A stretch of 55,000 bases of DNA from Neocallimastix lanati (nom. inval.) (GCA_016946835.1 JACVTC010000028.1:847501-902500), one strand, 5' to 3'; shown: positions 1-12,225, counted from the first letter of the stretch. The notes: a model not told the origin generated them from the sequence alone. A program made the numbers and translations.

Positions 1-304
<304 letters not shown>

Positions 305-339
305 TATATATATAATATATATATATATATAATTAATAA

Positions 340-1390
340 ATTTATATACCTTTAACCCAACGCTCAACGAGAAAATTTGATGTTAAATATCATAGTTTCA
401 CTCCTTGTTCTTTTTGTCGAAACTTAGCTTTTTCTTTCCTCTTGTTTCAACTATATTATGTCATTATTGGTAAAAGAAATGTCGAAAATTAACTAATGTA
501 GAGCTGAAACAAAAAGTGAGAGAAAAAAAATTGGTGAAATTTAATAATTTTAATTATCAAGATTCTCTCTTGAATTGCTAATTTTTACTTTTTTTGGAAA
601 ATTCTGCAAACGAAAGCAAGCCAGAATCTTTTGATTTTCCATAAGATTGATTGCATATATTACCATCCTGCTGAAAGAGTAATCTCCAGAACCCTTTTTT
701 TGTTTCTGCTGTTAAAAAGATAGGCTCAGCTGTAATTAATCTCATTAAGGAAAGAATTTTTCAGCATACAGAAATTTGATGACTTTCAACAGTAAAGGAT
801 TATCCCACTCTACTACACAAAAGTTTACTTACCAAACCAGGACAAATAAATTGCCTCTTTTGGGCCGTAAGAAATTAACGTTCATAGAGGAGGAGAAAGC
901 TCTTTGCTAACACTATCTCTTACAAAATAAAATCATATAAAGGATCCATCCCATGATGAGGCATTACTATGTATGTTATATCTTTTAACTTTTCCGGACT
1001 ACTTGAAATTTGTTGTATAAAATTTAATGTTATTCCAGAAGCATAGTTATATCTATATAATAGTCCTGTAGATTCCAATAGAATACCAAATCGAAATAAC
1101 CCTCAATCTGTTGAGAGGAGAACGACATTGCTCCCAACTTATCAGTATTATTGGTCAAATCAATATCCGCATCAGTGTTCATCGCATTATTGGAGTATGA
1201 GGTAGCGAAAGGAAAACTCATTGAAAGTTCATTTTTTATTTTTTCTATCAATGCTACATATAGTCCAACTATGGAACTGTCCGTACATCCTTTTGCTTTT
1301 GTAGTAATTGTATTGATCATCTGGACACCATTCACAATATGGAGCACTCGCAGCTTGTGAAGAACCAATCTTCTTTAAATCTCAAAAGTC
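340..1390 (-). pseudogene. Decayed protein-coding remnant, possibly metallo-beta-lactamase-like
   Basis: This stretch has much less homopolymer than its surroundings, and its minus strand holds coding-like segments broken by stops and frame changes. One open frame covers 1030-1368. A different minus frame (about 940-1090) reads through ITYIVMPHHG near 950-985. A hydrophobic strand followed by HHG resembles the metal-binding motif of metallo-beta-lactamase-fold hydrolases, but only this one motif supports that. A Cys-x2-Trp-Cys segment lies near 1320-1340. No start, intact domain or family could be identified. It is most likely a dead gene or a fragment of an unrecognised element. Confidence 0.3.
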
Positions 1391-1449
1391 CTTTTAATAA
1401 AAAAATAAAAAATAAAAATAAAAATAAAAATTAATCATAATTTTAATAA

Positions 1450-1494
<45 letters not shown>

Positions 1495-2249
1495 TAATAC
1501 TAATAATAATAATAATAATAATTTAAAAATATATATATATAATTATTTTATCTTAATACTAATTTTTAATGATATTTACCATTTCACCTGGAAGGTTACC
1601 AAAACCAGCTAAACAAACATGAAAGATTTAATTAAGTACAATCTATAATATATATATAAATATGATTATATCAAAATTATAACAATAATTTTATTATTAA
1701 TAATATTCATAATAAATACCTATTAGTATCAATTTATTATTATTTAAAATATATATCAATATATTATATCATTAAATAATTTCCTAATTCAACCCTACAA
1801 TTGTAATTACCACTAATAGCTAAGAAATATAATGCAGTTTCGCCGTAATAAGTAGTACCTGAAGTAGTACCTATATTTTTATATATGTAAAAACATCTAA
1901 TTTTATCATTCGAATATATTAAAATTTTTTTATTAATATATATATAATATACTTTATTATACATAATATCAATTAATTTTTAAATATTATATATATTTTA
2001 ATATCCATTAATCAACAATAATATAATATAATTTGAGCTCTTTATATTTATTTAAGTTTCTATTTAACACATTTGTGTTAATTTATATGATTTTATATAA
2101 AATTGAATATAGTAAAAAATTGAAGTAAAGGTGTGTTACTTTTTTTAAAATTGCTGATTTAAAAATAAATAAATTGAATTAAAATAAAAAATTAATTCTA
2201 ATAACAATAATTACCTGCAAATTAAGGAATATTTCCTGACCTTTTTTTT

Positions 2250-2281
<32 letters not shown>

Positions 2282-2318
2282 TTTATTAAATTATCAATAT
2301 ACAATAAAATAAAACAAA

Positions 2319-2358
<40 letters not shown>

Positions 2359-3820
2359 AATATTTATATATAAAATATATAAAAATACAATACATGTATA
2401 CATATATATAATAATTTGTTTTATAAATAATCTGAAAAATAAAAATTATTAAAATATAAATTCATATTTCAAATTTTAAAAATTTTTTATATATATAAAA
2501 AAATTTACATTAATATTTAATAAAATATAAATTATTCAATTTTTTTTTTTTTTTTTTTGTTATTGTTATGCAAATAAATATTATATTATACCTTTCAAAG
2601 ATCCTTTAATTTGTATATATCAAAATTTCAAATAAAAAAATTAATATATATTCTTTTTTATTAGAAAAAATATATAAATCAAAATGCTATATGTTTACCA
2701 TATATATATATAGACAATATTTTTTTAAAAAAATTATGTAAGTAAACATATTTTTATGTAAAAATACATAAAATATATTATTATTTTACCTTTTAAAAAT
2801 ATTTTTAATTTTTAATATTAGTATTGATTTATTTTAAAATATCATATTCTGAAATTTAATAATAATATTTTTTAAAGAAAAGTCCTTTAAAAGAAAATTA
2901 TTATTTATATTATAATTTTTTTAATTTTCTTTATCTTTTTTTTTTTTTTTGACTTCATTTTATAAATTTTATATAAAAAAAATTATATTTTATATTTTAT
3001 ATTATCTTTGGAAGTTAAATTGGAAAAGATACGTTTTTTTTATTAATAATATTTATAATAAAAATTAATTTAAAATAGAGAAGTACATTAACATATTTAA
3101 CACTCAAAAGTTAAAAAGATAAAATAAAATTAAATGATACAAAAAAAAAAAAAAAAAAAAAAGATTATATATGTAAAAATTTTAAGAACAAATTGTTCAA
3201 TTTTTTTTTTTTAAACTTATTCTCCAATTTTTCAATAAATTACAATATTCTTTCTATAATAGAATTATATTTTAAAAAAGGTTACACAAACGCTTAAAGT
3301 ATAAAAACTTAATTTTTGGCATAACAAGAGAAAAAAAAAATGGAATGAATGAGAAGTTTGTAAAAATTAAAAAACTAGTTATACGATTGGCATCATTAAT
3401 AATTTCTTGTTTATTCAATAGAAATTGTTTTTTTATTTAAATACTTCTTAATATTTTATTAATAAATATATTAAAAATAATTGATATTGTTTTTTTTTTT
3501 TTTATTTTTTTTTTAAATTTCAAATTTAATAATGAAATAGATTAAAATTTATATTAAATTTCCAAATATTAAAACTTTCAATTACATATTAAATTTTTTT
3601 TAAAAAAATATATATATATATAAATTTAAAATTTAAACTATTATATGATTGGCTAAAAATTATTTAATTTTAAAAAATATTGAATGGTTTTTAATTTTTT
3701 TTTTTTTTTTTTTATCAAAAAGCTAATATTTTTTTTTTTTTTTTCTTTGCGAAAATTTAAATATTTTTTAAATAACGAAATTAAGAATTATTTTAATATT
3801 ATTAATAGAAGTAATTTAAA
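1391..3820. other. AT-rich intergenic region with homopolymers
   Basis: About 2.4 kb of A/T homopolymers (long A-run near 1450-1490, T/A runs near 2240-2355), TA dinucleotides and AAT repeats. At 1560-1640 and 1770-1880 there are short stretches of more complex sequence. The minus strand of the second reads YYGETALYFLAISGN, which resembles the start of an ankyrin repeat, so these may be scraps of an ankyrin-type gene. No complete gene is visible. The promoter of the downstream PXR1 gene should lie at its right end. Confidence 0.6.
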
Positions 3821-5569
3821 ATGGGTTTAGCTGGTATATATTTAATAAAATTATTATTTTATTTATTATTATAATATTAAATTATGATTCATAACAAAAT
3901 TCGAAAATATAATAATAATTTTTTTAAATAATGATTAACAGGTCCAAGAAATAAGCAAAGAATTTCTATTGATCCACAAAATAAAAAGTGGTCTCAAGGT
4001 ATTTAAAGCATTTTTATAATTAAATATCTTTTTTATTAAGATTATTAAAAGAATATTTAATAATAATAAAATTTTATTTAATTTTTATTTATATTTGTAT
4101 ATTATTAATAATATAGATAAATCAAAATATGGGTATGTAAATTAAATAATTATAAGATTAAAAAAAAATAAAATAATGAAAGTTATATATACTTCTTAAT
4201 AAATATAATTAATCAATAAATAAATATATTTTACTTTTTCATTTTACATAATCAAGAATGAAATTAATGAAAAAAATGGGTTGGGAAGAAGGAAAAGGTT
4301 TAGGTTCAGACATGAGTGGTCAAACTGAACATATCAAAGTTTTCCAAAAAACTAATAATTTAGGTACATAATTATTATATAAATATATATTGTTTAAATA
4401 TAAAATAGATGAATAATATTCATACTTATTATAAAAATTAAAAAAAAAATAATAAAAATTAAAAAAAAAAATAACAATAATTAATAAAGGTATCGGGGCC
4501 ACCAAAAAAACTATGGATAATTGGTTAGATAATACTAATGCTTTTTCAGAATTATTAAAAAAATTAAATGAAAGAGTTGAAAGTGGTAATGTATCTGACG
4601 ATGATTCCAGTAAAGATGATAAAAAGCCAATAGCTTATGGACGTTTATAGTAAATATACATAAAACAAATAACTTAAAATATATATATTAAAATAAATAA
4701 ATTTAAAAGAAAAAAAAAAAAAAAAAAACTTAAAAAAAAAATATTATTAATCTCTTCAAAATGATTTATCTTTTTTTTTATGAAAATATAACAGTCACAG
4801 AAAGAAGTTCCTTCGTAATAAGATAGTTAGCAATTATGATAAAGAAAATTTAGATATGATTTTAGGTGTTAGATCTAGTAGTAATACAGCAACACCAGTT
4901 ACTTCTGAAGATGTATGTTAATATATGAATAATATATATATAATACAAATTCTTTTAATATGAATACATAATTAAAAAAAATCTAAATAAATTTTAATAT
5001 TTATTAAATACATATTAAATGAAATTTCATTGTATAATTTAAATAAAAAAAAGGAAAGTGAAAAGAAAAAGAAGAAGAGTACTAATTCTGATTCTTTAAA
5101 AGTAAAAGTTCAAGAAATCAGTGCCAGTGATTATTTTGCCAACAAGAAGAAAGAAAGACAATTAAAAAGTAATTATATATATATATCTTTATTATAGAGA
5201 ATTAGACTAGTAATAAATTTTTATATAAGAAAAATTGATTAAATGAATTATTAATATATATTAAAAATATTTTTTTTTTATACTTTATTTTAATTTATGT
5301 TATTATAATGGAAAGGTTTAACTAATTCCCCGGCCGAATCCGAATCTGAAAAATCATCATCATCTTCCAGTGATGAAAGTAAAGAAAAGAAAGATAAAAA
5401 GAAAGATAAGAAGAAGGAAAAGAAAGAAAAAAAGAAGGATAAAAAGGATAAAAAGGAAAAAAAGGAAAAGAAAGAAAAGAAAGAGAAGAAAGAGAAGAAG
5501 GATAAAAAGAGAAAGAGTGAAAGTGAAGATGGTGAATCAAAAAAGAAGCATAAGAGTTCTAAGAATTAA
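3821..5569 (+). CDS. PXR1: PXR1/PINX1-like G-patch protein (ribosome biogenesis, telomerase inhibitor family)
   Basis: Eight exons with GT-AG introns: 3821-3833, 3942-3998, 4117-4132, 4257-4363, 4490-4649, 4795-4912, 5054-5168, 5316-5569. They join in frame to 279 residues. The start MGLAGPRNKQR and the following DPQN-K-W-S motif match the conserved N-terminus of yeast PXR1/GNO1 and animal PINX1. A G-patch domain covers about residues 25-70, with the core GW-x4-GKGLG and later NNLGIGA. The C-terminus (about 205-279) is Ser/Asp then Lys/Glu repeats, like the KKE/D tail of the yeast protein. In the family this nucleolar protein activates the helicase Prp43 during pre-rRNA and snoRNA processing and inhibits telomerase. 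The first and third coding exons are only 13 and 16 nt. Exon 5 ends inside what otherwise looks like a TAG stop, because the donor GT overlaps it. Length and domain order match the family. Confidence 0.93.
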
Positions 5570-5772
5570 ATTAATTAAATTATATTTAATTTTTAATATT
5601 TTATTTTGAATGTAATTGATATCTATGAATACAACTAAAATTTTTATCATTTTTATACGTATTGGGGAAAAAAAAAAAAGAAAAATATAAAATATCCTTA
5701 AAATTTTATATTTTACATTAATTAGAATAATATTAAAATAATACTATAATAATTTGTTAGATTTTTAATATT

Positions 5773-5807
<35 letters not shown>

Positions 5808-6055
5808 ATATTGATAGAGTTTTTTTAATATTTATATCTTTATTTAATTTCTTTTTATTTAATTTTTTTATATATATATTTTCATTTATTTCTTTTTTAT
5901 AAATTCATAATATATATACCAAAACTTTTATAAATTAACAAAATATTGAAATGCATATATATAATAAAAAAAAAAAAAATAAAAATAAAATAAAATAAAA
6001 TAAAAAATAAAAAAGTTTAAATAAAATAGATTGTGAAGTGTATATTTAAAATATT

Positions 6056-6058
<3 letters not shown>
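5570..6058. other. PXR1 3' flank, low-complexity
   Basis: AT-rich sequence with A-runs and T-runs. It contains the presumed 3' UTR of the G-patch gene. No further gene or clear regulatory site is visible. Confidence 0.6.
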
Positions 6059-6088
<30 letters not shown>

Positions 6089-6640
6089 TTCAGCTTTATT
6101 ATATAGATAATTACATTTTTATGTATTACATTTTTAAAATACATTCTATAAATTAAAAATAAAAACAAAATATATATAAAAGAATAAGTAAAATAAAAAA
6201 GACAATAAAAACTCAAAATGTTAATTAATCATAGAAAAATTTAATGTAATAAAGAATAAAAAAAAAAATAAAAAAAAAGTTCAGAAGTTTTTTTTTTTCT
6301 TATTATTATTATTATTATTATTTCATTTATTTATTTCCGGTTTTACCGCCTCAGGAGCAGTGGGAATATTGAGGTAGTCACACACTTCCTTTTGATAAAG
6401 GTAGAATTATCACTACTGGACTGGACGACCTTACTGAGCGTTTCAGCAATGGCGCTCTAACATATATATTATCGCTAAGAATTTTAATAGTACTACTTCT
6501 CCTAGTATTTCTCCATTTCATAAACTCCCTTTGAAGTGAGGCCAGTATATCCTAACCCATAAAGTTTCGTACTAACTCCCTGGCAATTGCATAATTGTTA
6601 GAAAGATTACAATTTAGTAGAATATATCTATAATATAAAA
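6059..6640 (-). mobile_element. 5'-truncated LINE remnant
   Basis: A T-run at 6059-6086 is the poly(A) tail of a minus-strand non-LTR element. Its 3' UTR-like AT-rich part (about 6087-6300) resembles 26270-26400. The segment 6330-6630 has near-normal base composition and is diverged from 24520-24840. On the minus strand it reads AIARELV and later SLQREFMKW. This is the region after reverse transcriptase in the LINE copies further right, where the equivalent reads LSRDL and IKSFAKW. Stops break it. It ends where the solo LTR begins. Confidence 0.6.
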
Positions 6641-6648
6641 TATATGTG

Positions 6649-7038
6649 TGTAGTAACATATTTGTATATTTAATAATAATCTTTAGATATTAAATATATA
6701 TCTTTTTGATAATAATTGATTTATTTTATTTTATTTCAACATGTATTATTATAATTATAATAATAATTCATATAAAATTTATATAGTATATATTAAAATA
6801 TATAATTAATATATTATCTATTTCTTATAAATCAATTAAATTATTTATATTAGATATTAGAAATAGAAGACTCTCTTGTAAATTTTAGGAATTAGAATTA
6901 TTATTTTAATTGTATTACGAATACTATAATTTTATTAATAAATTTTACTAAACTACTATTATTTAAACAAACCCACTGCTTATAAATTATTCATAAAAGT
7001 CCTGCATATCATCTACATGATATGGTCACATGAAATCA
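6649..7038. mobile_element. Solo LTR, same family as 18346-18729
   Basis: About 390 bp that align along most of their length with 18346-18729. They share the start TGTAGTAACATATTTG, the internal stretch around the ATTAGAATTATTATTTTAAT motif, and the end around AAAAGTCC and GTCACATG. The other copy ends in TGTTATTACA, the inverted complement of the start apart from one base, as expected for an LTR. No internal retroelement sequence adjoins this copy, so it is read as a solo LTR. It interrupts a LINE remnant on its left. The right edge is approximate. Confidence 0.65.
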
Positions 7039-7501
7039 TATACCCTAACCTCTCAATTAGTTCAGTATCTATTCTAATAATATAGATAAGGGGGACTTAC
7101 TTACATGTGACCCTAACCACCATATTCCGTAAAAACCTCTTGTGAGGGAAACCTTGGAAAATGATCATAGGGCTAGTTCGAACTAGAAACCTTTGGACTA
7201 ACAACCAGGATAGTACTTGGTTCAATTTAGAAGTTTAAAAAAAAATTTTTCGGTGTGATATATACAATAGGTAGAAAGAAAGAGCTTCTCACTTAAAAAG
7301 GTCTCTGTTCCTTCCATATTGAATTATAGCTAATGTAAAGCTGTAATTCCACCAATAAGGAATATGTAAATATATTTATTGATATAAATTTCTTATATTC
7401 TAAAATATTAGAATATGTTAATTATAAGGAAAGGAAAGAGTTCATATTTTATCACTGAATATATATAATATATATTTTGAATTATTTATAAATCATGAAT
7501 A
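7039..7501 (-). mobile_element. Short LINE remnants between the solo LTR and the next LINE
   Basis: More complex sequence at 7040-7380. The part 7300-7375 resembles the LINE segment that encodes the GEQRQLNE region in copies A-C (for example 10430-10500), so it is a decayed LINE C-terminus. The part 7040-7220 was not identified. The remainder (7380-7501) is AT-rich flank. Confidence 0.4.
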
Positions 7502-7515
7502 TTGTTTTCATAATT

Positions 7516-9669
7516 TTTTTTTTTTTTTTTTTTAGACTTAGAGAAAACTTTATTTAATTTATAATGATAATAAAATTACATGATTTTAATGAAAAAAAAA
7601 ATAAAATACATGAAATAAAATATTATATATTATAAAGATATAAAAGTGCGTTAGAAACAATAGCCTCTAACTTTTTCCATTCTTCGATGATAATACCACG
7701 TCCATTATTGCGAGTAATAATTTCAGTATTAGTGTTATCTAACAAATCTGTATCTGTTCTTTCACCGGGAGGTGAAAATCTATACCTTATCATTTCGACG
7801 TTGACGCTCTCGGCAACGGTAGATTCAACAGAATACCATTTCATCATCAATCTAAAAGATCAACAAATTAATGGTATTACGTTCGTTAGAAACTCCGCAA
7901 TCTCTACAAAATATGGAACAGTCGACGAAGTTGAACTTTGTTTAAAAATATTGTCAACTAATTTTCTTTGTTCTCCATCATTAAGTTTAATTTTTTCATA
8001 TATTGAACGAACGAAAAGAAGAGCACTCAATATAAAGTAATAAATATTATTATCATAATCTTTTTCTGAATCTAAAGAAACATCCATGAATTTTTGTTCA
8101 ATTATCATAGCAAATTTCAAAAAGAGATCATCTAGAAAAGGTAAAGATTTATTTCTGTAATTTTCCAATTCTTTAAAGGCAAAGATCCAGTGGAGAAAAG
8201 CTAGGTACACTAACACCACAATATGGGCAACATATAGGGCAATCTTCTGAGACCATTTTTCTATGTCAAATATAAAGCCACACCTAATTGGTGAGATCCA
8301 AAAGAATCCCAGTTGATACATAGGATATTGAAATGTTAAGTTTTTGATTTCTGAAATAAATCCAAAATCATTCTCCTTGTAAATAATTGTTTTTTTTAGC
8401 CTTTGAGGGTTTGAAAACATCTCTTTCCCAATAAAACTTTTTTATTTCATTTGTTTTTTTATCATTTAATTTCTTATCCAAAGTCCTTGATTCTTTAGTC
8501 CATGAGTAATGTGACATAGTAGGAATATTGTTGGTGAGATGATTAATAATACATGATGAGTTTTTCCATTTTCTAAAGCAGCGTAATTGAGATATAGAAT
8601 AGATAGCTGAAAGAGTAGGTATTCTCATTTCACAAGTAATATCATAGAGACTAACATAAGAATTTCGAGATTTAAATCGATAACTCCAATAAAGTCCTCT
8701 GTTAATAATTTTTTGAGTTTTAGAACATTTGCTCTTATTTTAACTAAAGAGAGGAGCATAATATAAAACAAGATTAAGAATAAAGGAAATTAAAACATAT
8801 TTCTTCAATGGGAGAGGAATAGATTTATTGATATGAAATCGAAAGTACCAATTTAACTTGACATTTAAGTTACTGTTTAATTTGGATTGTATAGGTTTCA
8901 ATGATAAAGATTCATCAAAAGGAATACCAAGATAAGTATAGTTGTCAGTTTTAGGTAATTTGATACTACCAATAAAGAAAGATGGATCTTCATAATTTAT
9001 CGTTTTAACAAAGTTAATCGGTTTTACAACAAGAGTAGCACACTTATTAATTCCAAAAGTCATTTCATTTTTAATAGCCCATTCATTAACTTTATTCAAA
9101 ATTTTCTTAAGAGCTTGTTTAGATGGAGCAACTAAAACAATATCATCCGCAAAAAGTCCACCACAATAATATTGAGAATCTAAATATACACCATACTTAT
9201 CACGATTATCCAGTACATCATTAATGAACAAATTGAATAAAATAGGAGATAGAGGGCATCCATGTTTAACACCATAATTAATCGAAAACTCTTCTGAGAG
9301 ATTACCATTAAAAAAAAGCACGAACTTTAGAGGATAGATAAAGGTTCTTTAAAAACAGATGACATTTACCTCTAATTCCTAAGTTATATAATTTGGTCAA
9401 AATATTAAAAATAGGTACTGAATCATAGACTTTTTTAAGATCGAGAAAAGCAAGATAAGTAAAATTTCCTTGAAATTTTCTTCTTTGACATATTTTTCTA
9501 ATTGAAATATATAAACTTATGCATTCTTCTTTATTTCTAAATCCAAATTGATCAGGTCTGACAAATTTATGTTCAAAGGCAAATTTAGCAATTCTATTAG
9601 TAACAATCTTTGAAATAATTTTTAAGCCAACATTAATAAGAGAAATACCACGATAATTATTGCAATCTG
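7516..9669 (-). mobile_element. 5'-truncated LINE (family II) with 14-bp target duplication
   Basis: Non-LTR retrotransposon on the minus strand. The T-run 7516-7534 is its poly(A) tail. The 14-bp sequence TTGTTTTCATAATT is present at 7502-7515 and again at 9670-9683, so both ends are defined. The element is cut at its 5' side just inside reverse transcriptase. The endonuclease, the first ORF and the RT start are missing, as is usual for target-primed reverse transcription that stops early. The 3' UTR after the last ORF has its own sequence, shared with 25985-26245 but different from copies A-C. Confidence 0.85.
7623..9669 (-). pseudogene. Reverse transcriptase and C-terminal domain of LINE family II (frameshifted)
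   Basis: Read from right to left, the pieces are 9308-9669, 8740-9321, 8368-8730, 7860-8420 and 7623-7850, lying in different frames. RT motifs visible are NYRGISLINVG, QFGFRNKEE, the first aspartate block LAFLDLKKVYD and the catalytic FADD (9142-9153, in place of the usual YADD). Next come the thumb-like region and the FRKWKNS segment. A Cys-His zinc-finger region near 8200-8250 can be seen only by changing frame (CPICCPYCG). At least three frameshifts and internal stops make the copy inactive. The C-terminus ends near 7623. This is typical of dead 5'-truncated LINE copies. Confidence 0.8.
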
Positions 9670-9689
9670 TTGTTTTCATAATTAAAATG

Positions 9690-9867
9690 CAAGTATAATA
9701 AAATATAATAATAAAAAAAAAAAAGAATTAAAAAAAAATTTAATTTTATTTTTTTTTATAGCCTCAATTATTTCGAACTTTAATCTTTACATGAATACTT
9801 TTAATTTTAATAAAAAATAAAAAAACACAGAATTAATAAAATAAATAAATATTATTTGTCTAATATG
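9690..9867 (-). mobile_element. Very short LINE 3' tail (family III)
   Basis: The minus strand around 9740-9790 reads AAAGTTCGAAATAATTGAGG followed by CTAT and an A-run. Related tails occur at 25320-25370 (minus) and 37915-37937 (plus). This is the last few dozen bases of another LINE lineage plus poly(A). The remainder of the interval is AT-rich flank. Confidence 0.5.
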
Positions 9868-9868
9868 A

Positions 9869-9876
9869 ATAATAAA

Positions 9877-9882
<6 letters not shown>
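9869..9882. repeat. Target-site duplication ATAATAAATGAAAT, copy 1
   Basis: The same 14 bp occur at 11611-11624 and 12195-12208. They flank LINE copy A on the left. Together the three copies show that copies A and B entered the same target. Confidence 0.85.
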
Positions 9883-9929
<47 letters not shown>

Positions 9930-11610
9930 CAGGGAAGAGAATACACTTCCAAAACTTTATTAAATTTTATTTTAAAAAATACATGTAGGTGAAAAGTACA
10001 TTAGAAATTAAAAATAAAAAATTAAAAAATAAAAAAATAAAAAAGCTCGAAAATACTATGTATTTCGGCAAGTTGTAGTATGCGGGAATTTTCCCCTTCC
10101 TAACAAATAAAAAAGAAATAAAACCTAGAAGTAACATCTTTAAAATAGATAGTGTGGTGTCCACTAAACTCTCCCCGGATTCATCATTTATTGAACTACT
10201 AGGGCAAGATTCGTCCTTCGTAGAAATAGATGACGATCCTGTATTATCATTATGCCTTATCAGTACGACGTCGACGCTCTTGGATAAGTTTGGTATTTTG
10301 CAATACCTATCAAATAATAGCTCAAACGAACTACTTATGATAGGTATTGCACTTGTTAAGAATTCCGCCAAGCCCACAATTTTTGGAACAGGTGACTCAG
10401 ATGAACCTTTGAAAAGTAGTTCATTCAATTGTCTCTGTTCCCCACTATCGAAATGTAGTTCATTTAAAACTAAAGTCCCACCAAGAAGGAACAAGTATAT
10501 ATAATGATTGATATAATATTCAAAATTAGAAATAGAGTCATAGGAAGAAAGAGGATTAAACGCTCTAATCTTCCTAAGGAATAAAACATAGAGATCATCG
10601 ATGAAATTTAAAGAATTCCATCTAAAAGATGCAAGAGCATCGCATTTAAAAATCCAATGTTCAAAAGATTGTTTATCTTCGCCACAACAGGGGCAAGACT
10701 TGGGACAATCTTCTGAAACTCTACCCATTCTAATAGCAATAGTAGTATTGTATTTATAACCACAGCGTAAACGTATAATCCACGAAAACCCTAAGTTGAA
10801 TTGGGGATATTTTAAGCTAAGCATAATTATAGCTTTATTGTTTGAGAACTTATTACGATCGTAATTTTGACCTTTAATACCTTGAAATTTGGAAACTGAT
10901 TTCCAGTAACGTTCTAAAATATCGTCATATTTTTCACATTTATATTTTTTGATTTTTTTATACAGAGTTCTTGATTCTTTAGTCCAGGAATAATGATGCA
11001 TTTTGGGAATAGATTTAATAAGATCTTTTATAATACAGTTTGATTTACTCCATTTTGCAAAAGATTTAATCTGTAAGGCTGCGCAGACACCAGCAATAGG
11101 AGGAATGCTTAGATCTCGAGATAAAGCATAAGTACTCATAGTAGAATTATGTCTAATATAGTCATTGTCTTCTGAACTTGTTTTACCATTTTTAGAGAAT
11201 GAGCCGATACACCAAAATAGACCAGTATTAATTAATGTTTGAATTCTGGCCGTTCTAGATTTGTTTGAACCAAGTAAAGGAGAATAATAAATTACTTTAC
11301 TAATAACAAAGGATTGAAGAACTTTTTTCTTGTATGCAATAGGGATAAGTTTATTTGAGAAGAAATGTGTAAATGAAAGAAGGGATTTTCTAACTTTAAA
11401 ATGCATGTGAGATATAATGTGTTCTAGTAAGAGATCATCAGAAAAAGGAATACCAAGATAAATATAACTAGAAACTTTAGGAATAGCATTCATTCCTAAA
11501 TAGAAGGTTGGGTCACTATAGTTTGGAGGAGATTGGAAGTTCATTGGTTTTATAACCATAGTTGCACATTTTTCAATACCAAAAGTCATTTCATTTAAAT
11601 TGGCCCATCT
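9883..11610 (-). mobile_element. LINE family I, copy A (5'-truncated)
   Basis: The poly(A) tail (T-run 9883-9926) is followed, in plus-strand order, by the family I tail TAGACAGGGAAGAGAATACA, a short UTR, and the C-terminal two thirds of the second ORF. The element ends abruptly at 11610 inside the RT domain, next to target-duplication copy 2 (11611-11624). It is the longest member of family I in the window. It shares very high similarity with copies B and C, so these insertions are young compared with the other LINE debris. Confidence 0.85.
9967..11610 (-). pseudogene. LINE family I copy A ORF2 C-terminal part, stop codon lost
   Basis: An open frame without interruption from the 5' truncation (11610) to 9967. 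It begins within RT (NEMTFGIEKCATMVIKP), passes the thumb-like region (SPLLGSNKSRTARIQ) and the FAKWSKSNC segment, and carries a zinc-finger motif CPCCGEDKQSFEHWIFKC near 10650-10710 (Cys-x2-Cys-x8-His-x4-Cys). In copies B, C and G the protein stops with TAG after KGKIPA or its equivalent. Here the TAG has become TAC, so the frame runs about 35 residues into the 3' UTR. The RT catalytic motif and everything upstream are missing, so it cannot be active alone. Confidence 0.8.
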
Positions 11611-11618
11611 ATAATAAA

Positions 11619-11624
<6 letters not shown>
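11611..11624. repeat. Target-site duplication ATAATAAATGAAAT, copy 2
   Basis: This 14 bp sits exactly between the 5' end of copy A and the T-run of copy B. It serves as the right duplication of A and the left one of B. Confidence 0.85.
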
Positions 11625-11659
<35 letters not shown>

Positions 11660-12194
11660 CAGGGAAGAGAATACACTTCCAAAACTTTATTAATTTTATT
11701 AAAAAAAATACATGTAGGTGAAAAGTACATTTGAAATTAAAAATAAAAAATTAAAAAATAAAAAAATAAAAAGCTCGAAATTACTATGTATTTCGGCAAG
11801 TTGTACTATGCGGGAATTTTTCCCTTCCTATCAAATAAAAAAGAAATAAAACCTAGAAGTAACATCTTTAAAATAGATAGTGTGGTGTCCACTAAACTCT
11901 CCCCGGACTCATCATTTATTGAACTACTAGGGAGAGATTCATCCTTCGTAGCAATAGATGACGATCCTGTATTATCATTATGCCTTATCAGTACGACGTC
12001 GACGCTCTTGGATAAGTTTGGTATTTTGCAATACCTATCAAATAATAGCTCAAACGAACTACTAATGATAGGTATTGCACTTGTTAAGAATTCCGCCAAG
12101 CCCACAATTTTTGGAACAGGTGACTCAGATGAACCTTTGAAAAGTAGTTCATTTAATTGTCTCTGTTCCCCACTATCGAAATGTAGCTCATTTA
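11625..12194 (-). mobile_element. LINE family I, copy B (severely 5'-truncated)
   Basis: T-run 11625-11654, the family I tail, and the last ~385 bp of the ORF (11806-12190, minus) ending with the normal TAG after KGKIPA. Truncation occurs within the codons for LLLNELHF. It is bounded by ATAATAAATGAAAT on both sides. The sequence is nearly identical to the matching part of copy A. Confidence 0.85.
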
Positions 12195-12208
12195 ATAATA
12201 AATGAAAT
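12195..12208. repeat. Target-site duplication ATAATAAATGAAAT, copy 3
   Basis: Third copy of the 14-bp duplication, to the right of copy B. It is followed by 17 bases of unique host DNA and then the duplication of copy C. Confidence 0.85.
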
Positions 12209-12225
12209 AGTGTCGTGAAATAAAA

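Noticed and set aside
5322-5609. Lys/Arg-rich and Ser/Phe/Pro-rich open frames opposite or beside PXR1 exon 8
   Set aside because: They are other-frame shadows of the KKE/D repeat exon, with no independent support.
7150-7215. tRNA-like stretch on the minus strand (TAGTTCGAACTA with a T-arm look)
   Set aside because: The T-arm does not form a proper 5-bp stem and no acceptor or D-arm pairing was found.
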